Of a stretch of 64,000 nucleotides of DNA, positions 49,205 through 58,893 are shown one piece after another; the stretch's first letter is position 1; the number at the start of each line of letters is the position of its first letter. Source of the stretch: Homalodisca vitripennis (lineage: Eukaryota; Arthropoda; Insecta; Hemiptera; Cicadellidae). Position numbers and translations under genes: made by a program. The stretch spans positions 94,294,501-94,358,500 of the forward strand of contig NC_060213.1 in NCBI RefSeq assembly GCF_021130785.1, in the 5' to 3' direction. Under the pieces are notes generated by a model. The model was not told where the DNA came from. It saw only the letters and a list, made by a program, of their open reading frames with translations, and did not search any database.

Positions 49205-49450
49205 CGTGGCGCAGTCTGGCGGATCCAATGTAAAACACTCCACCATCAACAACAATTTATTATTAAAAAATTAATTAAATAAACTATTTAAAATTGGACC
49301 GAATTATGAATCTAAACCATTCTCGGATCCAACTGAAGACACACAAAAAGTTTCATTTAAATCGGTCCACCCGTTTAGGAGGAGTTCAGTACCATACACA
49401 CGCACACAAGAAATATATATATATATATACAGATATATATATCTATATAA
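49205..49450 (+). mobile_element. RTE-like LINE 3' end
   Basis: Ends with AATCTAAACCATTCTCGGAT, CACAAAAAGTTTCATTTAAA, TCGGTCCACCCGTTTAGGAG, then CATACACACGCACACAAGAA and a (TA)n tail. 'Aaaatcggtccacccgttt' followed by ACACACGC repeats and a TA tail is a widespread RTE-class 3' signature in insects. It is truncated at the 5' side; no reverse transcriptase is present. Confidence 0.65.
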
Positions 49451-51534
49451 TGGTATTCAATAAAACGGTATAGAATGAATTTCTGAAACCAAAAGCAAGA
49501 GTTTTGAAATAACCTGGAAGTATTCGTTTTTAATTCTACGGATTACAAAAGTCTTTTCTCATGCACTAACTGTTGCGTAATATTCTAATATTCTACAACG
49601 TGTACTCCTTTGACCAGGAAAGTATTATTCATCTTCTGTTTTACATTACTTCAATCATCCGTAAAACTACTTCCGATCTTCTAAAACTATGTATGCTACA
49701 CGAATTTGCTTATTTTCACAACCTCGTATTCGCAACGAATAAAATACTACCAAAATTACTCTCAAATACATTTAACACTTTCTAGAAATTATAAAACCTC
49801 CCACAACAGATCTACTATTATGGTAATTTTCGTAATTAGTAAATTTTACTATTTGTATGCAAAATATCCTAGTTAATGTTGGTTGTTAAGCACTGTTTAA
49901 TCTGATATACAACTTATTGTTCACTAAGAGGCTGCTTCAGATGCAGTAAAGTTATAATACCTCGTTGTAATTGAATTAGTCTTTATTTGGCACTTTATGT
50001 TATCTAGAATATCTTTTAATGGATATGTAAATATTTCAGTCCTGTTTATATATGCTAATATCTAAGTGAGGATGTAAACTGATAACAGCTCTCGACTGTA
50101 CAGAAATCTAAGGCCTATGAAACTATCGAAATATTTCTTGTTGCAAAATATTAATTTTGAAGCAGTAGTATATTTTTGCTTGTAGTACAAGCCCATTCCT
50201 TTAAATCTGTTCTATTTAGAATTAGTAAAGTGCATGGCTTATGTTGTCCAAGAAATATACTACCATTTTTTTAATATATCTCGGATTGAGAGCAGAAGTA
50301 ACATTGTTTTATACTTTTTATAGAAGGCATTGAATAAATAACTTTTAAAAGATTTATATGAAGTTCTAGTTTACCATCATCATTACTATTTTCTAGTTGT
50401 TTATAATTTGTTAATAAATACAGTTTCCTAAATTAAAAATTTCCAAAAATTTTAAAATTATCAATTACATATATTAATATATGACCAAACTTATCGCCCA
50501 CAGCTATTTTTGTAATCTAAAAACTAAAAGATTATTTCATACTTAGGTTTAAATCTGTAGAATTATATAATTGTCAATAAATAAATGACTTTCATAGGCT
50601 TATTATATTTACTTCATTAAATTTTTACTATAATTGTAACATAACTATCTGGAATCTAAATATGTATACAACGAATTATGTACAAGATTATGTTATTAAT
50701 ACTATAGTCCATAATTATCCATAGTTTAAATACAATGTTTTAGTTATTTATTTCTAGGCAGGAATGAACAGAAGATTACTACGGAGCGATAATCAAGGTA
50801 GGAATATGTGACTGTTCCGGCAGATAACATTTCCGCCAAAAGGGCTCTAGGGACTAGTTGTCCAAAGCACACAGTAATTGCTTTGCGGATCTTGAAGATC
50901 AAGAACCTTAACCCATGTTTACAATCTGATCTAAATTGAAATTAAAGTGAAAGTTTTGTACGTTTAAAATCTTCATGGTAGAGCCTAATAGTAAGGATAG
51001 CATATCCGTGGCAAATATATCTGTACTATAACTTAATCGACATGGAGCCCAAATTACTGATGCTGCAAAACAAGGGCTAATGATATTGTCACTCGTTGCT
51101 TATTCGATGACAACGAATGTCATCGTTTTGAAAAGTAAGTCTTTATCATATGATTATAAAGAGTATTTTGGCTGTGCATTTTGAAAATTATTTTAATTGT
51201 TTTTAAATCATTCACCTAGTTAATTATAAATGTTATATGTATTAAATGGTTCTATGTTGCTTATCAAGTTCTCGTGTCCCTTAAACAAAGTTATTTTTTA
51301 AAATATAAATTTTTATTGTGACAAAAAGTAAAGTAAGGATATGTTACTACCCATAAATTTACTAAAGACAAAGACTAAAGATTGTTATTAAGCATACAGA
51401 AAACTTTAACTCCGTATTTTCCTTGGTCTTTTATGTTCTTCCCATTACTTATTCAAAAAGCATATAGCGTATTACTAAAAAGCATAATATTACTACAGCA
51501 TCAACATACAGCGTAGCTCATCTAGTATGAACCA
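49451..51534. other. AT-rich noncoding DNA, no gene seen
   Basis: No supported frame, RNA gene or repeat family recognised. Confidence 0.5.
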
Positions 51535-51990
51535 ATAATAATAATAATAAAAAGGGCAATTCCTGTCCCCCTTCGTTTTTATTTTCGCTGTCTTGTTTCT
51601 TTCTTCCGTAACGATTGCCATTGGCTAGTGGCCTCTGGTCAGTCTTGAGTGTTCGGTAGACGAATGCACACGTATTGTGACCTGTGTTGTTCGTATTGTG
51701 TAGTTCAGTTTTAATGATTAGTGTTGTGTATAGTTTTTTTATTAAGTGCATGTTTTTAGAGTTAGTGAAATTGACACAAAACATGGTGGTTGTGATTCCT
51801 GACTTAGGCGTACCACAACGCTTTGGTATGATTTGTTTATTTTAACCTAGTTTGTAATTATGTATTAGGTTATTTATTTACCTGAAGAAGAGATCAGATT
51901 GCAGATCTTGAAACGTAGTGTTACTGATTTCTTCACTAAACGATTTCCGGAAAAATCCTGTTTCCTTCACAATCCTTCCATCGTCAAATA
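51535..51990 (+). mobile_element. Probable retroelement 3' region with hammerhead-like motif
   Basis: Starts with an (AAT)n tract at about 51535, is G+C-richer than its flanks and contains the hammerhead-like sequence at 51878-51922. The remaining text (CACTAAACGATTTCCGGAAA, then CCTTCACAATCCTTCCATCG) has the look of a dispersed Penelope-like terminal region, but no protein fragment accompanies it. Confidence 0.4.
51878..51922 (+). ncRNA. Hammerhead-ribozyme-like motif, second family
   Basis: TAC, core CTGAAGA (51882-51888), stem II AGATC/GATCT (51891-51895 with 51904-51908) with an 8-base loop, core GAAA (51910-51913), palindromic stem III ACGT, A at the cleavage position, then GTG pairing with TAC by one wobble. 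The layout is the same as the PLE motif at 15927-15973 with different stems. One extra T before GAAA weakens it. Confidence 0.5.
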
Positions 51991-53404
51991 TAAACTTAAA
52001 ACAAAGAAATACAAATTGGTTGTGTCTAACTTGTGGATTATTTGAAATTTGTTATAGCTATATTTTTACAATTATATAGCTGATGATATGGTCCATTTGT
52101 AATTAGAATAAATATTCAGTTTCTATTTTATAAATGAAGTCGTAATTAAGTAAATAAAATTATAATATATATAATATAGTTAATAATTGTATATTAAAGT
52201 TTGTCTTCATAATGTAATATACATGTAACTAAACTATTACAATGAATTAGTAAAATATTGCTACAGTACATGTAAATATGATACATATGAGAGTAAGGGA
52301 TATAAAATAATCGTTTCCAACAATCAAAACAGAGCTGAGACTGAAGGAGATAGATTGCATGTCAATCAAGTTTGTTGAAATATGCATGCAAATCTTATTC
52401 AGTATTGTTTATAGTAGCAAATAATGTCATGTCTGGTTTAATTTTTATATAAAATCTAGTTATAGACTATATGTGAACAGTTTTAATTTTACAATGTCTT
52501 AAATCACATTACTAAAACAAATAATTAAAAAATACTGATATTATTACAGATTCAATTAACTTTATATTTCAGGTTTAATAAAAAAATCAATGATCGTAAA
52601 ATATGCAAAGTACAGTGTCAAACATTTAGTGAGCTGACAAAATTGCCTATTACTAAAAAAAAAAAATAAAAAGCTAAAGATTAGGGGTAAAAAGGAGTAT
52701 GATGTAGGCTAATGTCCCACCATGTTATTTGGCTGAGCGGTAGCAATATAATATTTTCAGTCATCTGAAATCAAATTTAAGTAAAGACCATAACTTATTA
52801 ATTTTGATATTACTATGAGGTTTTAAATATGTTTAAAATTCCCATGTAAGAAGCCTAACTATTTTATGCTTTAATAATATCATTCTCTCACTAAGAAAAT
52901 AGCACAAATTAAAAAAAAAAAACTTTAGTATGGTAATGACTGACCCCAGGATGTTCACTTTTGGCTGGTTTCTACCTCTTTCAGTTGAACCCACACTGAG
53001 TACAGTAAAACACTCATGTGTCACTTACATATGGGCTACCGTGCGGATGACCAGGAGGTGTACATAACTTACCGAATATAAAGAGATTCAGGGGGGCAAG
53101 GGCAAGTGAAGTTTACTTATTTTGGAAATTGTGTTCTGTATAAGGTCAATGTGACGAAATCCAATTAGGTTAATACCTGTTAAAGGTTGTGAATTTACAT
53201 CTTCTAGTGGACTGATCGGTTTGGTGACTGGGTTAAGTTAATTTTTGGAAAAAACCTAAAACTGTACTAGTTATTTATAATAAAGTTATTTATTTACTAA
53301 GAATAAAAATAAAATATCTAGTATACATATCAATGGCTTTTAATAAAATTTCAGTAGTAAAACATAATTTTATCATTTAACTTTTAACGCATATACGTCG
53401 TTAA
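51991..53404. other. Noncoding DNA, no gene seen
   Basis: AT-rich. TTGGCTGAGCGGTAGC at 52731 resembles the TTGGCTGAGCGTTAGC motif internal to the rolling-circle-like elements downstream and may be a small remnant. Confidence 0.45.
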
Positions 53405-55056
53405 TCTAATATATATACAACCGCATGTGTAACTGACTGACTGACTCACTCACTCACTCACGTATACTAATTCTAACCTACTTCCAGATGAGTTAGAGAC
53501 TTGAAATTTGGTACACAGATAGCTTTTCCACGTGTAACCACCAGGAAAATCCCGAAAAGTGAGAATTTTTCATTTTCAACCCCTCAAAAAAAATTCCCAA
53601 AAAATCGCGCATTCTTCACCCCCTGCAGGCATTTTTTGTACGCCTGATAGCGGGCGAACCGTTGGAGCTAGCTCGGATCTGACGAAAAATTCATAATCAG
53701 GAATGAGGTGAACTACAAAAAAGGTCCAGTGACTTTTTGCTCTATCTTCCATAGTTTAAGCGACAAAACGCTCGAACATTTGAAATTCCAGAGATTTTTT
53801 TCGATAAAAATAATGTTTCAAGCCCGATAGCGGCCGAACCGTTGGTCGTAGCTCAAATCTGATTGACCCATCAAATTAGCAAATTGCGCGATCTACAGAA
53901 AAGGTCCAGTAACTTTTTGCCCTATCTCGATTGGTTTGGCCGAAAAACGTGATTATGTACAATTTTGTTGTAACTTTTACGCGAAACTTTTGTTTTTGGG
54001 GTCGATAGCGGCGAAACCATTGGTCGGAGGTCAAAATAAGACCAACGTTTTATTTAGGAAATAAGATGACCTACAAAAAAGGTCCAGTGACTTTTTACTA
54101 TATTTCCCTTAGTTTGACCGCAAAACGCGATTAAGTGAAAATATTGGACATTTTCGCCTAAAAATTTACATTCCGGGCTTGATAGCGGCTAAACGGTTGG
54201 TCGTAACTCAAAACAAATTTTAAACGGGATTTAGGAAATCACGTGATCTACAGAAAAGGTTCAGTGACTTCGGGAGTTGGCTGAGCGTTAGCTAAGCGTC
54301 AATAGTAGATAGGGACAGAGGAATATTTATTATGTTCACAGACACAATACCCTCTAAAAAAGGCCCAAGTGTGTCATTAACCCCCGGTAATATTAACCCC
54401 CCCCCCGGGGATTTCCTGGTATGACCTGATAACCTCCTGTACATTCAACCCCCTGATGTGTTAACCCCCCTGGTAACATTAAACCCCCCCAGGGAATTTC
54501 CTGCCATGACCTCATGTCCGAATTTTACCAGTCACCAAATCTCTTAAACCCCCCCCCCCCCTGGGAAGATCCTGGTATGACCAGATAACCCCCTGGAGAC
54601 TTATCCCCCGGTAACGTTAACCCCCCCTGGGAATTTGTTCATATGACCAGACAATATCCTGACGAAATTAAACCCCCTCTTGTCTTAACCTCCTTAACAT
54701 TAATCACCCACCCAGGGAATTTCTCGCCTTGACTAGATAGTCTCCTGGTGATATTAAACCCCCTGTTCGACTTAAAATACTGCCTTGAGGTCGGTTTTTA
54801 TTATGTTTATACTAAACAATTCAAGATAGCTGACCCGTGCAGACTTTTCTCCCGAGCTCATTTCTGGCTAAACCATAGGTCGTAGATCAGATCTGAGGGC
54901 ACAATCGAAAGACAAAATTAAATTTCCAACAAGAAAGGTCCAGTCACTTTTTGTCGTATCTCTAACGGTTTAACCGCAAAATGCCCTCAAAGTCAAAAGT
55001 TTTTACGAATCCGGAAAAAAAATCTATGAAAAAGGTCAATTTTTAAATCATGTGTA
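53405..55056 (+). mobile_element. Rolling-circle-like element, copy 1 (3' end missing)
   Basis: Begins TCTAATATATATACAACCGC after an A, followed by (ACTG)n(ACTC)n. It has four ~178-bp internal modules, anchored by GGTCCAGTGACTTTTTG near 53723, 53903, 54081 and 54258. A C-rich minisatellite (54376-54780) and a last half-module follow. It stops at TTTTTAAATC without the terminal hairpin, then copy 2 begins. Sequence beyond 54780 matches copy 4 rather than copies 2 and 3, so two subfamilies are present. It encodes no protein; the class is inferred. Confidence 0.75.
54376..54780. repeat. C-rich minisatellite in copy 1
   Basis: Repeats of a loose ~80-bp unit: GGTAACATTAAACCCCCC, AGGGAATTTCCTGG, TATGACCAGATAACC, CCTGATGTGTTAACCCC. 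The C runs reach 11 or more bases. Runs of G on the minus strand could form quadruplexes. Confidence 0.85.
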
Positions 55057-56107
55057 TCTAATATATATACAACCGCATGTGTAACTGACTGACTGACTGA
55101 CTCACTCACTCACTCACGTATACTAATTCTAACCTACTTCCAGATGAGTTAGAGACTTGAAATTTGGTACACAGATAGCTTTCCACGTGTAACCACCAGG
55201 AAAATCCCGAAAAGTGAGAATTTTTTCATTTTCAAACCCCCTCAAAAAAATTCCCAAAAAATCGCGCATTCTTCACCCCTGCAGGCATTTTTTTGTAAGC
55301 CCGATAGCGGGCGAACCGTTGGAGCTAGCTCGGATCTGACGAAAAATTCATAGTCAGGAATGAAGTGAACTACAAAAAAGGTCCAGTGACTTTTTGCTCT
55401 ATCTTCCATGGTTAAGCGACAAAAACGCTCGAACATTTGAAATTCCAGAGATTTTTTCGATAAAAATAATGTTTCGAGCCCGATAGCGGCGCCGAACGGT
55501 AGGTCGTAGCTCAAATCTGATTGACCCATTAAATTAGCAAATTACGTGATCTACAGAAAAGGTCCAGTGACTTTTTGCCCTATCTCTATCGGTATGACCG
55601 CAATACGTGATTATGTGCAAAATTTATGTAATTTTCACGTGAACATTTTGTTTTTGGTGTGTCGATAGCGGCAAAACCATTGGTCGGAAGTCAAAATAAA
55701 ACAAAGGTTTGATTTAGCAAATGAAATGTGATCTACAAAAGAGGTCCAGTGACTTTTTGACCTATCTACAATGGTTCGACCGCAAAACGCGTTTAAATGC
55801 AATTATTTTGTGATTGATACGTATAAATCTTGTTTCTGGAGTCGGTATCAGCCGATCCGTTGATTGGAGTTTAAATCTTTATCATTCAGTAACTAGAAAA
55901 CTATGAGATCTATAAAAAAGGTCCAGTAGCCTTTTGTCTTATATCCTTTAGTAAGCCTGTAAATCGCTTTCAATGGTAAAATATTTATCGTGTTTTTTTT
56001 TACAAAATGCACATTTTGGTTGTTTTAGATTTTTTGCTACTATGATTTGTTCAATTCATTTTGGTTCCGGATTTAACAATTATTACTACGTTTACCGAGT
56101 GATTACA

Positions 56108-56450
56108 ACCCCCCCCCCCAGGGAATTGGCTGAGAGTTAGCTAAACGCCAATAGTAGATAGTGACATAGAGAATGTATTTATTTTAACACACACAACAAC
56201 CTCTAAAAGAGAACCACGTGTGTGTTAACACCCAGTAACAATAAACCCCCCCTCTGGAATTTCCCAGTATGACCAGATAACCTCCTGAGTAAATTAAACC
56301 CCCTGGTGTCTTAACCCCGGTAACATTACCCCCCCCCCCGGGATTTCCTGGTATGACCAGATAAGCTCCTGAGTACATTAAACCTCCTGAAATGTTAACC
56401 CCCCCGGTAACATTAAACCCCCCCAGGGAATTTCCTGGCATGACCTCATG
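56108..56450. repeat. C-rich minisatellite in copy 2
   Basis: Same unit as copy 1, with different unit count and C-run lengths. The matching stretch in copy 3 lies at 58020-58370. Confidence 0.85.
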
Positions 56451-56942
56451 TCCGAATTTTACCAATCACCAAATCGCTCTTTTCCCCACCAGTGCAGACA
56501 TTTATTCCAAGCGTTGTACCGACTAAACCATAGGTCGTAGATCAAATCTGAGGGCACAATCAAAAGACAAAATTAAATTTCCGACAAGAAAGGTTCAGTC
56601 ACTTTTTGTCGTATCTCTAACGGTTAAGCCGCAAAACGCCCTCAAAGTCAAAAGTTTGGGTAAATCCGGAAAATGAACCTATGGTATACATACGTCCTCT
56701 GACTTTGGTTAAAACCAAATTCTTCTTGTCTCCAAATTTCGCGAACACATAACTTAACTCTTCTACCACATCAATTGACTAATATTGTACACCACACATC
56801 TTTTGGCTGAGCGTTAGCGAAGCTTTACGACCCGTAAGATTCTCGAGAACGGATACATAAAGTTTGGAAACATCACGTCTGAATTTAACCAATCACCGAA
56901 TTACGCTTATCCCCCGAAATTAGCTAACACCCAAATGGGGGC

Positions 56943-56961
56943 CTGGGGGCGTAGCCCCCAG
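56943..56961 (+). other. 3'-terminal hairpin of copy 2
   Basis: CTGGGGGC-GTA-GCCCCCAG, a perfect 8-bp stem with a 3-base loop, lies 15 bases from the end of the element. Helitrons carry a comparable hairpin close to the 3' end that acts as a transposition stop signal. Confidence 0.85.
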
Positions 56962-58019
56962 CGAGCCGAAGGCGAGTCTAATATATATACAACCGCATGT
57001 GTAACTGACTGACTGACTGACTCACTCACTCACTCACGTATACTAATTCTAACCTACTTCCAGATGAGTTAGAGACTTGAAATTTGGTACACAGATAGCT
57101 TTCCACGTGTAACCACCAGGAAAATCCCGAAAAGTGAGAATTTTTCATTTTCAACCCCTCAAAAAAATTCCCAAAAAATCGCGCATTCTTCACCCCTGCA
57201 GGCATTTTTTGTAAGCCCGATAGCGGGCGAACCGTTGGAGCTAGCTCGGATCTGACGAAAAATTCATGGGCAGGAATGAAGTGAACTACAAAAAAGGTCC
57301 AGTGACTTTTTGCTCTATCTTCCATGGTTAAGCGACAAAAAACGCTCGAACATTTGAAATTCCAGAGATTTTTTCGATAAAAATAATGTTTCGAGCCCAA
57401 TAGCGGCCGAACGGTAGGTCGTAGCTCAAATCTGATTGACCCATTAAATTAGCAAATTACGTGATCTACAGAAAAGGTCCAGTGACTTTTTGCCCTATCC
57501 TCTATCGGTATGACCGCAATACGTGATTATGTGCAAAATTTATGTAATTTTCACGTGAACAATTTGTTTTTGGTGTCGATAGCGGCAAAACCATTGGTCG
57601 AAAGTCAAAATAAAACAAAGGTTTGATTTAGCAAATGAAGTGATCTACAAAAGAGGTCCAGTGACTTTTTGACCTATCTACAATGGTTCGACCGCAAAAC
57701 GCGTTTAAATGCAATTATTTTGTGATTGATACGTATAAATCTTGTTTCTGGAGTCGGTATCAGCCGATCCGTTGATTGGAGTTTAAATCTTTATCATTCA
57801 GTAACTAGAAAACTATGAGATCTAATAAAAAAGGTCCAGTAGCCTTTTGTCTTATATCCTTTAGTAAGCCTGTAAATCGCTTTCAATGGTAAAATATTTA
57901 CCGTGTTTTTTTTTACAAAATGCACATTTTGGTTGTTTTAGATTTTTTGCTACTATGATTTGTTCAATTCATTTTGGTTCCGGATTTAACAATTATTACT
58001 ACGTTTACCGAGTGATTAC

Positions 58020-58370
58020 AACCCCCCCCCCCAGGGAATTGGCTGAGCGTTAGCTAAACGCCAATAGTAGATAGTGACATAGAGAATGTATTTATTTTAA
58101 CACACACAACAACCTCTAAAAGAGAACCACGTGTGTGTTAACACCCAGTAGTAACAATAAACCCCCCCTCTGGAATTTCCCAGTATGACCAGATAACCTC
58201 CTGAGTAAATTAAACCCCCTGGTGTCTTAACCCCCGGTAACATTACCCCCCCCGGGATTTCCTGGTATGACCAGATAAGCTCCTGAGTACATTAAACCTC
58301 CTGAAATGTTAACCCCCACCCCCGGTAACATTAAACCCCCCCAGGGAATTTCCTGGCATGACCTCATGTC
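58020..58370. repeat. C-rich minisatellite in copy 3
   Basis: Same units as copy 2 in the same order; C-run lengths differ, as expected of slippage. Confidence 0.85.
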
Positions 58371-58859
58371 CGAATTTTACCAATCACCAAATCGCTCTTT
58401 TCCCCACCAGTGCAGACATTTATTCCAAGCGTTGTACCGACTAAACCATAGGTCGTAGATCAAATCTGAGGGCACAATCAAAAGACAAAATTAAATTTCC
58501 GACAAGAAAGGTTCAGTCACTTTTTGTCGTATCTCTAACGGTTAAGCCGCAAAACGCCCTCAAAGTCAAAAGTTTGGGTAAATCCGGAAAATGAACCTAT
58601 GGTATACATACGTCCTCTGACTTTGGTTAAAACCAAATTCTTCTTGTCTCCAAATTTCGCGAACACATAACTTAACTCTTCTACCACATCAATTGACTAA
58701 TATTGTACACCACACATCTTTTGGCTGAGCGTTAGCGAAGCTTTACGACCCGTAAGATTCTCGAGAACGGATACATAAAGTTTGGAAACATCACGTCTGA
58801 ATTTAACCAATCACCGAATTACGCTTATCCCCGAAATTAGCCAACACCCAAATGGGGGC

Positions 58860-58878
58860 CTGGGGGCGTAGCCCCCAG
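58860..58878 (+). other. 3'-terminal hairpin of copy 3
   Basis: Identical to the copy 2 hairpin and at the same distance from the element end. Confidence 0.85.
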
Positions 58879-58893
58879 CGAGCCGAAGGCGAG

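Larger units (their letters stand above)
55057..56976 (+). mobile_element. Rolling-circle-like (Helitron/Helentron-like) element, copy 2, complete
   Basis: 1920 bp from TCTAATATATATACAACCGC to GAGCCGAAGGCGAG. Order: AT-rich 5' tip, (ACTG)n(ACTC)n, a conserved leader with GAGTTAGAGACTTGAAATTT, and four diverged ~180-bp modules (anchors near 55380, 55561, 55743, 55920). A C-rich minisatellite (56108-56450), a fifth degenerate module and a 3' hairpin (56943-56961) complete it. The next copy starts at the very next base. A TC start, a 3' hairpin about 15 bases from the end, no terminal inverted repeats, internal microsatellite and minisatellite, and a T next to the 3' end resemble non-autonomous Helitron-type elements. 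The usual CTRR terminus is absent, so the class is not certain. Confidence 0.8.
56977..58893 (+). mobile_element. Rolling-circle-like element, copy 3, complete
   Basis: 1917 bp, nearly identical to copy 2 throughout; differences are mostly C-run lengths and a few substitutions. It ends GAGCCGAAGGCGAG followed by TACTATTT. High identity shows that copies 2 and 3 arose from one recent event. The open frame on the minus strand near 57026-57400 is a translation of the repeat and is not kept between modules. Confidence 0.8.

Noticed and set aside
56184..56465. Gly-rich minus-strand frame (GGNVTG repeats)
   Set aside because: Direct translation of the C-rich minisatellite; the frame changes with C-run length.
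55242..57400. Minus-strand frames with RAKSHWTFFV motif in the rolling-circle-like copies
   Set aside because: The frame opens in only some modules, breaks in others and is shifted between near-identical copies, so the shared peptide reflects DNA repeats.
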